A stretch of 5,406 nt of DNA, taken from Candidatus Latescibacteria bacterium 4484_107 (lineage in GTDB: Bacteria > Latescibacterota > 4484-107). Numbering within the stretch: position 1 is the first letter of the stretch; every line of letters starts with the position of its first letter. The stretch lies in NCBI GenBank assembly GCA_002059205.1, contig MVCQ01000168.1:1-5406 (forward strand), given 5' to 3'. Position numbers and translations under genes: made by a program. The notes below the pieces were generated by a model. The model ran no database searches. It was not told where the DNA came from and was given only the letters and a program-made list of their open reading frames with translations. This document shows positions 1 through 5,339 of the stretch, piece by piece.

Positions 1-2
1 TC

Positions 3-575
3 GCCGAGGAGCCGCTGGATACCTTTTTCGGGATGGATATGGGGGCGAACGTCCGCATCGGATTGAGAGTTGCCCTCCGGGAAAAACTCGAGTTGGGCGT
101 TTCGCATATCCGATTGCAAAAGGAATACGTAGTGGGTTTGAGATACGCGTACGTCGTTCCTGATAGGCTACGAAGTCAGGCGGCGGTTCAATTCTTCAGT
201 TTTAAGCCCGGCATTCAGGAAAGAAAACGAGGAATTTTCGGCCAATTGCTTTTGCAAAGTACACCTGTTTTGAAAAGGATTACCTCGGTCGTCAATTTCG
301 GGTATGATAGCTATGAAGGGAGCGCAGGCATGGGCTTCGGGCTTGACGTGGGGCTTCTGGAGCACCTGAGTCTCATCGGGGAATACTTCCCGGTTCTGGG
401 CGGAGACGACGAGGTGGATTGTTTCGCTTTCGGCCTCGGCCTCCGAACTTACGGACATCGCTTTATGGTGCTCTTGGGGAACAGTTCGGAGATCGGGACG
501 CGGCGGCTTATGCTGGGAACGAATGCCAGGGATTTATACTTCGGGTTCAACATTGGGCGCCTGTTGTTGGAGTAG
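3..575 (+). CDS. DUF5777-type outer-membrane beta-barrel protein, 3' part (5' end outside window)
   Basis: The frame is open to the left edge. The first ATG, at 33, lies inside the conserved block, and the codons before it (reading AEEPLDTFFG) fit the family, so the true start is outside the window. The visible 190 residues show alternating polar and hydrophobic strands typical of a small outer-membrane barrel. Blocks I associate with DUF5777 are NVRIGLR, a following LELGVS strand, GHRFMVLLGNS and a terminal DLYFGFNIGRLL, which resembles the C-terminal barrel strand. The assignment comes from remembered family pattern, not a search. The protein should sit in the outer membrane; its molecular role is not known. 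The next gene begins 28 nt downstream and encodes a periplasmic rhodanese/cytochrome c protein, so the two probably form an operon. It could alternatively belong to another small barrel family. No internal stop or frameshift is seen. Confidence 0.8.
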   Translation, partial: AEEPLDTFFGMDMGANVRIGLRVALREKLELGVSHIRLQKEYVVGLRYAYVVPDRLRSQAAVQFFSFKPGIQERKRGIFGQLLLQSTPVLKRITSVVNFGYDSYEGSAGMGFGLDVGLLEHLSLIGEYFPVLGGDDEVDCFAFGLGLRTYGHRFMVLLGNSSEIGTRRLMLGTNARDLYFGFNIGRLLLE

Positions 576-588
576 GCCGGACCATGGA

Positions 589-597
589 AAGGAGGGG
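589..597 (+). promoter_or_regulatory. Ribosome binding site deciding a GTG start
   Basis: AAGGAGGGG lies 6 nt before GTG at 604. It settles the start of the rhodanese/cytochrome gene. The longer reading from 523 overlaps the barrel gene and would place the signal peptide internally, and the ATG at 616 is too far from the site. Confidence 0.8.
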
Positions 598-603
598 ACA
601 TTC

Positions 604-1695
604 GTGAAAAAAGAAATGCTCTTTACGATGTTGTTCGTCATCCCAATTATGGCTTCGGAGGCGTCTTCCACGTTGGTGGACACCGAATGGCTGACCGCCC
701 GCGTATCGGAGAAGAACATGAGGATCGTGGATGTCAGGGACAGCAACAAAGAGTATGGGCAGGGACATATTCCGGGCGCGGTTTACCTGAGTCCCGATGC
801 GCTGAGCGGACCAGACGGCGGGGGGCCTGCGAAGCTGATTTCGCCCGAAGCGCTGGCGATGCTACTCGGAGAGATGGGTATCGAAGCAAACACGACGGTG
901 GTGGTTTATTCCGGGGAAGGCGAATTCATGGCCCCCTATCTCGTGTGGGCTTTGGATACCATAGGACACCAACACGCAGCGGTTCTGGACGGCGGGTTCA
1001 GCAAGTGGCGGTCGGAGGGACGATCCGTAACCCAGGACACTTCCAAGATTGCGCCGACGCGGTACCGTCTTCCCAAAAAGCGCAACGAGGAGGTCAGGGC
1101 CGATCCGAAGGAGGTGAAGGAGATTGTAAATCGCGGAGGAGCCGTTCTCGTGGACGTGAGCCCCCGTCCCCTCTATACCGATGACCAGAATCCAAAGAAG
1201 AGAAAGGGGCCGATCAAAGGAGCTATTCACCACTTCTGGGGCGATGACCTCAGGGAAGATGGAACATGGAGGAGCAAGGAGGAACTGAAGAAGATCTACG
1301 AGAGGTTGGGCGTCACACCGGACAAGACCGTGATCGTATCCAGCGGGCAGGGCCGGATGTCGGCGCACGTCTATTTCACGCTCAAGCATATCCTCGGATA
1401 CCCGAAGGTGAAGCATTACGACGGCGGGTTCAACGAGTGGTCGAACTTCGAGGAATTGCCCGTTGAGCCCGGCGCTCCCAAACCTTTCGGAGTCGGCATG
1501 GTTCCGGACGCCCGCAAGCTGGTCCGGGAGCGATGCATCGGATGTCACAAACTCAAGCGCGTGGACAAAGCCCGCAAGAACAAAGCGGGCTGGGAGAAAT
1601 CGGTCGCCCGAATGATCCGGAAAGGGACGAAGCTCGACGAGGCCGAACGCCAGGCCGTGGTGGACTATCTATCCGAGATGCAACGTAAGGAGTGA
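604..1695 (+). CDS. Exported tandem rhodanese protein with C-terminal cytochrome c domain
   Basis: This 363-residue protein starts at GTG 604. Residues 1-22 form a signal peptide (KKE, then a hydrophobic LFTMLFVIPIM stretch, then small residues), so it is periplasmic. Rhodanese domain 1 (about 23-140) has VDVRD at 42-46, GHIPGA at 54-59 and a DGGF..W end near 129-135. Domain 2 (about 160-285) ends in DGGFNEW near 273-279. This is the SseA/thiosulfate sulfurtransferase layout. Residues 300-363 form a small haem c domain with CIGCH at 311-315 and a candidate axial methionine at 337. The sulfur-transfer loop of domain 2 reads SSGQGR with Ser247 where the family has its catalytic cysteine. Domain 1 has YSGEGE at 102-107. 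The only cysteines in the protein are the two haem cysteines, so ordinary sulfurtransferase activity is unlikely. A redox, sulfur-binding or structural role is inferred. It is probably co-transcribed with the barrel gene 28 nt upstream. Fold assignment is firm; function is open. Confidence 0.88.
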   Translation: MKKEMLFTMLFVIPIMASEASSTLVDTEWLTARVSEKNMRIVDVRDSNKEYGQGHIPGAVYLSPDALSGPDGGGPAKLISPEALAMLLGEMGIEANTTVVVYSGEGEFMAPYLVWALDTIGHQHAAVLDGGFSKWRSEGRSVTQDTSKIAPTRYRLPKKRNEEVRADPKEVKEIVNRGGAVLVDVSPRPLYTDDQNPKKRKGPIKGAIHHFWGDDLREDGTWRSKEELKKIYERLGVTPDKTVIVSSGQGRMSAHVYFTLKHILGYPKVKHYDGGFNEWSNFEELPVEPGAPKPFGVGMVPDARKLVRERCIGCHKLKRVDKARKNKAGWEKSVARMIRKGTKLDEAERQAVVDYLSEMQRKE

Positions 1696-1777
1696 AGAGG
1701 GGGATGTGCAGTCTGCCGGGGTTTGAGGGAGGGCGTTGCATGATCAAAAACAGGCAAACAATGTAATCTTACAACAC

Positions 1778-1784
1778 GGAGGAG
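1778..1784 (+). promoter_or_regulatory. Ribosome binding site of the ceramidase-like gene
   Basis: GGAGGAG ends 3 nt before ATG 1788. The spacing is short but the match is strong, and the start is followed directly by a signal peptide. The 92-nt gap before this gene (1696-1787) shows no rho-independent terminator and no convincing promoter, so read-through from the rhodanese/cytochrome gene is possible. Confidence 0.65.
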
Positions 1785-1787
1785 TGT

Positions 1788-3917
1788 ATGAAAGCTACAA
1801 GCTATGTGAAGATCGGGACCATCGCGGTCATCGGGATACTTCTGGGATCCGGGCTCCCCTCGGCGCATATGGGGCTCCACACGGACTATTTTACGGGGGA
1901 TACGCCGGCGGAGAAGGCATCGGACGCGCCTTCGGATCGGGCGAAGGAGATGGGGCAACTGCTTGAACGCAGCGCCGAAGGAGCGCTTTGGGTGGGGATG
2001 GCCACGGTGGATATTACGCCGGATTGGGCGGTGCTGCTGCCCTATGGGAAGGCCGAACCGGTCACGGAGACGTATGGCGATCCCTGTTACGTGAAGGCGC
2101 TCGTGCTCCAGGTCGGGGATCTGCGGGTGGCGCTGGTGGAGATGGATATCATCGGGATCCATTTAAGGGACGCGGATGCGGTCAAGGAGGTGATTGCGGC
2201 GGAGACCGGGATCTCCAGAGATTACATCATTCTGGCCGCGACGCACAATCACGCGTACCCGAGGGTGACGGACCGGCGCGCGAAGGACGACAAGGTCAGA
2301 AAATTGCTTGCGAAGCGGAGCGCCGAGGTCGTAAAGCAGGCGATGGAGGGGATGTTTCCGGCGAAGATCGGAGTGGGGAAGCGGACGTTGCGCCGCGATA
2401 TTGTGAACAACCGCGAGAAGCTGATGGGGCCTACGTTCACGGATTTATACGTGATCCGGGTGGACGATATGGCAGGGAATGTGAAGGGCGTCTTTTTTGA
2501 TTTCGGTGCGCATCCCGTGATATTCACGAAGTCGTGGGGGCCGCAACGCGTGGGAGAAGTGGGCCCGGATTGGCCGGGATACGCACGGACGTATATCGAG
2601 CTGGAATACGCCAAGCGGATGCTCTGGCCGCGCTACAACGAGGCGGGCAAGGACTATGCCCCGACGATCTTCACGATGTTCGCGGAGGGTGCTGCCGGGG
2701 ATCAGGTGGGCTTAGGCATATCCGGCTCACGGAATGAGCTGAATGGCGTTCGGATGCACGTCAAACAGGCCATGACGGAGACGATTGCGGGCGCGGTGCT
2801 GGAGATGATCGGAGAAATAAAGACGAAATCGGAGCTTCGGATGGCGTTTCGGGCGAAGGTCATCCCCCTTTCTTTTCGGAAGGATCTGCCCTCGGGCCAT
2901 CCGCGTCGGGGCCGATTGGAGGGCACGCTGATCCAGACGCTCACCTTCGATGAGGAGACCGTGATCGCGATGATCCCCGGAGAAGTGGTGGCGGACGTGG
3001 CCATCCACTTTCGGGAACATTGTGGGTTCGAGAACGCGATTCTCGTGACGCTGGCCAACGACGCCGTCGGGTACATCGTAACCGAGGCGGAGGTGCTCGA
3101 GAAGGTGACTTATGCCGGAAAAGGGTCGCGCTTCGATCACACGCGGGCCAGAGGGATCATCGGCGAAACGATTCGAATGGTGAATCCCGCGTATACGCCT
3201 GATCCGCCGTTCGATCCGGAGCGCGGGTTCGGGGCCATCTCGGGTAAGGTGGACTATCCCGGCGATGAAAAGGTGCTGGTCGGCGTGATACGAAGGCCTC
3301 AGTATCCCAGTTCCGCCGGACCGCCGTTCTGGGGCAAGCGCATACTGGTGGACGATTCCGGCGCGTATCGAATAGACAACCTGCTGCCCGGAGAGAAGTT
3401 CGTGTATGTGCGCGAGGTGGCGAAAGACTACGCTCCGGGCAAGGAACGGGGAAAGGATAAGCGCACGTTCTTCTATGGGAGGAAGGTGCCGGTGTGGGCC
3501 GGGGAAACCACGGAGCACGTGGATTTCCATATCCCGGAGGATTTCTTTGAGACCGAAGTGAAATCCCTCAAATTAGAGGAGGATGCGGTTCGGGTCGAGG
3601 GAAATACGATTCGAGGCCGCGTCCAGATCGCCGGGAAGGTGCGGCCCAACGAGCGCATCACAGCCGGCATCCATCCTTATGGCGCGCCGTATATCCTGAC
3701 CGCCATCCCATTGCGCAATCCGTATCTCGTCGTGCCGGTGGAAGTCGCTCAAAAGGGGAAAGACGGAGCGACAGGGACGTTCGCGTTCCCCAATCTTCCG
3801 CCGGGGCGGTATGTGCTCAGTTTTCTGTTGGACGTCAACAAGAACGCGATCCCGGAGCCGAGGGTGGATGTAGTCGGCGGGCCGTATATGCACATGGTAT
3901 TTGAGGTGAAGGAGTGA
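1788..3917 (+). CDS. Exported neutral/alkaline ceramidase-like metallohydrolase with two C-terminal beta-sandwich domains
   Basis: The 709-residue protein begins with a signal peptide of about 26 residues (hydrophobic IGTIAVIGILLGSG, then PSA), so it acts outside the cytoplasm. Residues about 66-470 match the N-terminal catalytic domain of neutral ceramidases (GMATVDITPDW, DPCYVKALVLQ, ATHNH, FGAHPV, GAAGD, PGEVV, VGYIVT, TYAGKG). By comparison with the Pseudomonas enzyme, the probable zinc ligands are His153, His242, Glu399 and Tyr442. The family's nucleophile motif GDVSPN is here GDQVGL (304-309), with valine in place of serine, so ceramide hydrolysis should not be assumed. The usual ceramidase C-terminal domain is replaced by two carboxypeptidase-regulatory/transthyretin-like segments, about 480-585 and 604-709. 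Each has a strand of the type GAYRIDNLLPGEKFVYV or GTFAFPNLPPGRYVLSF, and the second ends with DVNKNA. An amidase or other hydrolase of lipids or glycans at the surface is plausible; the substrate is unknown. Confidence 0.87.
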   Translation: MKATSYVKIGTIAVIGILLGSGLPSAHMGLHTDYFTGDTPAEKASDAPSDRAKEMGQLLERSAEGALWVGMATVDITPDWAVLLPYGKAEPVTETYGDPCYVKALVLQVGDLRVALVEMDIIGIHLRDADAVKEVIAAETGISRDYIILAATHNHAYPRVTDRRAKDDKVRKLLAKRSAEVVKQAMEGMFPAKIGVGKRTLRRDIVNNREKLMGPTFTDLYVIRVDDMAGNVKGVFFDFGAHPVIFTKSWGPQRVGEVGPDWPGYARTYIELEYAKRMLWPRYNEAGKDYAPTIFTMFAEGAAGDQVGLGISGSRNELNGVRMHVKQAMTETIAGAVLEMIGEIKTKSELRMAFRAKVIPLSFRKDLPSGHPRRGRLEGTLIQTLTFDEETVIAMIPGEVVADVAIHFREHCGFENAILVTLANDAVGYIVTEAEVLEKVTYAGKGSRFDHTRARGIIGETIRMVNPAYTPDPPFDPERGFGAISGKVDYPGDEKVLVGVIRRPQYPSSAGPPFWGKRILVDDSGAYRIDNLLPGEKFVYVREVAKDYAPGKERGKDKRTFFYGRKVPVWAGETTEHVDFHIPEDFFETEVKSLKLEEDAVRVEGNTIRGRVQIAGKVRPNERITAGIHPYGAPYILTAIPLRNPYLVVPVEVAQKGKDGATGTFAFPNLPPGRYVLSFLLDVNKNAIPEPRVDVVGGPYMHMVFEVKE

Positions 3918-4026
3918 GGGGCTGAGTGTTCCTTGTCACAAGTCTGGAAGGGTTTTGACTTCTGTGGAAAGCCGAGCTAAAGCTGGCACTGGGAAAGTCA
4001 TGAACTCCCTGAAGGGACTGCCCCCC

Positions 4027-4052
4027 AGCCTCTTTAGAGGCTTTTTGTCTTT
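4027..4052 (+). terminator. Rho-independent terminator
   Basis: AGCCTC and GAGGCT form a perfect 6-bp stem with loop TTTA, followed by TTTTTGTCTTT. It lies 110 nt after the ceramidase-like gene and would end the upstream transcript, or that of a small RNA starting in the gap. Confidence 0.8.
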
Positions 4053-4058
4053 GCCAGT

Positions 4059-4080
4059 GCCGAGTTTACTCCGGCTTTTC
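4059..4080 (+). terminator. Second terminator-like hairpin
   Basis: GCCGAG-TTTA-CTCcGGC forms a 6-bp stem with one bulged C, followed by TTTTC. It has the same loop as the preceding terminator, and its tail is short. It may be a backup terminator, or simply the right arm of the larger inverted repeat. Confidence 0.4.
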
Positions 4081-4105
4081 AGGGCAAGCAAGATTTCTGA
4101 CAAGG

Positions 4106-4132
4106 AGCACTAAGCAACGCTTAGATAGTGCT
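4106..4132. repeat. Nested inverted repeats immediately upstream of the -35 box
   Basis: AGCACTA (4106-4112) and TAGTGCT (4126-4132) are perfect 7-nt inverted arms. CTAAGC (4110-4115) and GCTTAG (4119-4124) form a second perfect 6-nt pair inside. The last base is the first base of the -35 box. The position suits an activator or repressor site; no known operator consensus is recognised. Confidence 0.5.
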
Positions 4133-4160
4133 TGACAAAATAGAGCGAGTGAGCTATTTT
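4132..4160 (+). promoter_or_regulatory. Sigma-70 type promoter of the lactate dehydrogenase gene
   Basis: TTGACA (4132-4137) matches the -35 consensus exactly. It is separated by 17 nt from TATTTT (4155-4160), a reasonable -10 box. Transcription should start near 4166-4168, giving a leader of about 165 nt before ATG 4331. The promoter lies downstream of the terminators that close the previous unit. Confidence 0.75.
4137..4160. promoter_or_regulatory. Inverted repeat within the promoter, candidate operator
   Basis: AAAATAG (4137-4143) and CTATTTT (4154-4160) are perfect 7-nt inverted arms around a 10-nt spacer, and the right arm coincides with the -10 box. A protein bound here would block RNA polymerase. 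The sequence does not fit the Rex operator often found before fermentative dehydrogenase genes. Chance overlap of an AT-rich -10 with its complement is possible. Confidence 0.4.
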
Positions 4161-4246
4161 AGAAATGATAGAGCTTGGCACAAGGATACCTTCGAGAAGC
4201 TGGAATCCATTGTCTGTGTCCGTTGCTCATTCACCATTCATCAGTC

Positions 4247-4279
4247 GGAAAGGAGGCCCTCAGGGGCATCTTGTTTTTT
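4247..4279 (+). promoter_or_regulatory. Leader element: Shine-Dalgarno-like sequence overlapping a small hairpin and T-run
   Basis: GGAAAGGAGG (4247-4256) is the best Shine-Dalgarno match before the lactate dehydrogenase, but it is 74 nt from ATG 4331 and no start codon sits at the right distance. It runs into hairpin GCCC-TCAG-GGGC (4256-4267), followed by ATCTTG and six T (to 4279). The layout resembles a weak attenuator or the remains of a lost leader gene. Confidence 0.3.
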
Positions 4280-4330
4280 GGAAGCGAAGTCGTGGATCTC
4301 TGCATTTTTACGTTTCGCGCGGGGTGCCCT

Positions 4331-5273
4331 ATGAACCCCGCCGAAGGTCGTCATCGTGGGAGCGGGTCTGGTCGGTTCCACGTTCGCCTACTCGCTAATG
4401 ATCAGCGGATTGGCACCGGAGATCGTTCTCATAGACGTGGATCGGGAGAAGTGCGTCGCAGAGGCGATGGACCTGAATCATGGCCTGCCCTTCGTACGAC
4501 CGACGATCGTCCGGGCCGGAGATTATCCGGACTGCAGGGACGCCGAAATCATCGTGCTTACCGCCGGGGCCGCTCAGAAGCCGGGAGAGACCCGACTGGA
4601 ACTGGTCAAGAAGAACGCGGCGATTATGGAGGACATCGTCGCCCGTATTGTGTCCTATACTCAGCGTGCCATGCTCCTCGTGGTATCCAACCCGGTGGAT
4701 GTTCTCACGTACGTGGCCCTGAAGAGATCGGGCTTTCCCCCAAATCTGGTGATGGGTTCGGGGACCTTGTTGGACAGCGCTCGGTTCCGGTATTTGCTCA
4801 GTCACCACTGCGGTATTGATTCGAGAAACGTCCACGCCTACGTCATAGGGGAGCACGGAGACAGCGAGGTGCCGGCGTGGAGTCGGGTGAACATCGCCGG
4901 GACGCCCATGGAGACCTACTGCACCCTCTGTGGGCGAGGATGCGGACAGCAGGTCAGAGATCGCCTGTTTGAACAGGTCAAAGATTCCGCGTATCACATC
5001 ATTGAGCGGAAGGGTGCCACGTACTACGCGATTTCCCTTGCGTTGGTGCGGATCGTGGAAAGCGTCCTTCGCAACGAACACAGCGTCTTGACCGTATCCA
5101 GTCTGCTCAACGACTATTATGGCGTGGACGACGTCTGTTTGAGTGTCCCCACGGTGGTGGATCGTTCGGGCATTGTTAAGGTCATTCAGTCTCCGCTCAG
5201 CGACCTGGAGATCGAGCGGTTTCAGCAGTCAGCGGCTGTGCTGAAGCAGGCGATCAATGAGTTGGAGGATTAG
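4331..5273 (+). CDS. ldh: L-lactate dehydrogenase (NAD-dependent), with apparent +1 frameshift next to the start codon
   Basis: This is a cytoplasmic enzyme interconverting pyruvate and lactate with NADH/NAD+. Counting from GTG 4356, it shows the GAGLVG nucleotide-binding loop, LIDVD (NAD preference), and AAQKPGETRLELV with Gln74. That Gln is the lactate-specific position 102, where malate dehydrogenases carry Arg. It also has Asp140, Arg143 and GEHGDSE with catalytic His167 (classical 168, 171, 195), and KGATYY with Thr222 (246). Arg145 and His160 match the fructose-1,6-bisphosphate site residues 173 and 188, so allosteric control is likely. The frame of this body is closed by TGA at 4332-4334. 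The natural start ATG 4331 is one base out of phase. Removing one C from the CCCC run at 4336-4339 gives MNPPKVVIVGAGLVG, the expected N-terminus, and 313 residues. As written, only GTG 4356 remains, which loses the first beta-strand. A CX2CX3C cluster lies at 4920-4944. The only nearby Shine-Dalgarno is weak GGGGTG at 4321-4326. Confidence 0.88.
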
Positions 5274-5281
5274 GAGGAGGT
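5272..5281 (+). promoter_or_regulatory. Strong Shine-Dalgarno sequence without a start codon
   Basis: AGGAGGAGGT overlaps the lactate dehydrogenase stop codon, where a translationally linked next gene would be expected. No ATG, GTG or TTG follows within 25 nt; the first candidate is TTG at 5310. It may be a remnant of a lost start. Confidence 0.35.
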
Positions 5282-5300
5282 AAGGCTCCCGGGATAGCCC

Positions 5301-5339
5301 CAACTTACATTGAAGAAAAAGCAAAAGGAGCAACTTACA
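5301..5339 (+). repeat. Short direct repeat CAACTTACA, two copies
   Basis: CAACTTACA occurs at 5301-5309 and again at 5331-5339, exactly 30 nt apart and in the same reading frame. The second copy follows AAAGGAG (5324-5330). The arrangement suggests a small duplication at the start of the rubredoxin-like gene, though a 9-nt match is short. Confidence 0.35.

Larger units (their letters stand above)
3967..4080. repeat. Long imperfect inverted repeat enclosing a terminator; possible structured RNA
   Basis: The left arm (3967-3997) and right arm (4049-4080) can pair over about 30 nt. The core is perfect: GGCACTGG (3985-3992) against CCAGTGCC (4054-4061), flanked by AAAG/CTTT and GAAAGCC/GGCTTTTC. 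Each arm can instead fold on itself: GCCgAGC-TAAA-GCTGGC at 3971-3987 and GCCGAG-TTTA-CTCcGGC at 4059-4075. Between them lie TCCC-TGAA-GGGA (4006-4017) and the terminator hairpin. The long pairing and the local hairpins exclude each other. I do not recognise a known riboswitch or RNA family. It could be a bidirectional terminator region, a small RNA or a short mobile repeat. Confidence 0.6.
3918..4330. other. 413-nt intergenic region with terminators, promoter and inverted repeats
   Basis: No convincing coding region is present; the open frames beginning at 4128, 4165 and 4175 have no recognisable protein character and merely run into the next gene. From left to right the region holds a short perfect palindrome CTTGTcACAAG (3932-3942), an imperfect inverted repeat with four hairpins including a terminator (3967-4080), nested inverted repeats at 4106-4132, a sigma-70 type promoter (4132-4160), and a leader of about 165 nt with a Shine-Dalgarno/hairpin (4247-4279). 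It separates the envelope genes on the left from the lactate dehydrogenase unit on the right. Confidence 0.7.

Noticed and set aside
862..1548. 228-codon open frame on the - strand
   Set aside because: It lies wholly opposite the rhodanese/cytochrome gene and has no recognisable domain or ribosome site; GC-rich genes commonly produce such shadows.
1740..1766. Eight-codon leader peptide MIKNRQTM before the ceramidase-like gene, with GGGAGGGC upstream
   Set aside because: It is too short to distinguish from chance and shows no run of regulatory codons.
2727..3530. 267-codon open frame on the - strand
   Set aside because: It is a shadow of the ceramidase-like gene, rich in Arg, His and Pro, with no family resemblance.
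3932..3942. CTTGTcACAAG as a Rex-type operator for lactate dehydrogenase
   Set aside because: The half-sites are too close for the Rex consensus, and it lies about 190 nt upstream of the promoter, beyond two terminators.
3956..3984. Possible promoter TTGACT-17-TAAAGC that could drive a small RNA ending at 4052
   Set aside because: The -10 match is poor (three of six) and there is no independent support.
4175..4819. 214-codon open frame that includes ATG 4331
   Set aside because: After the start region it reads the lactate dehydrogenase gene in the wrong frame and gives Arg/Gly-rich low-complexity protein. It is useful only as a sign of the frameshift.
4395..5081. 228-codon open frame on the - strand
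   Set aside because: It is a shadow of lactate dehydrogenase, whose coding frame has clear catalytic motifs.
4356..5273. Malate dehydrogenase identity
   Set aside because: The specificity position is Gln within QKPGETRL, not the Arg of malate dehydrogenases, and the GEHGDSE and KGATYY blocks fit lactate dehydrogenase.
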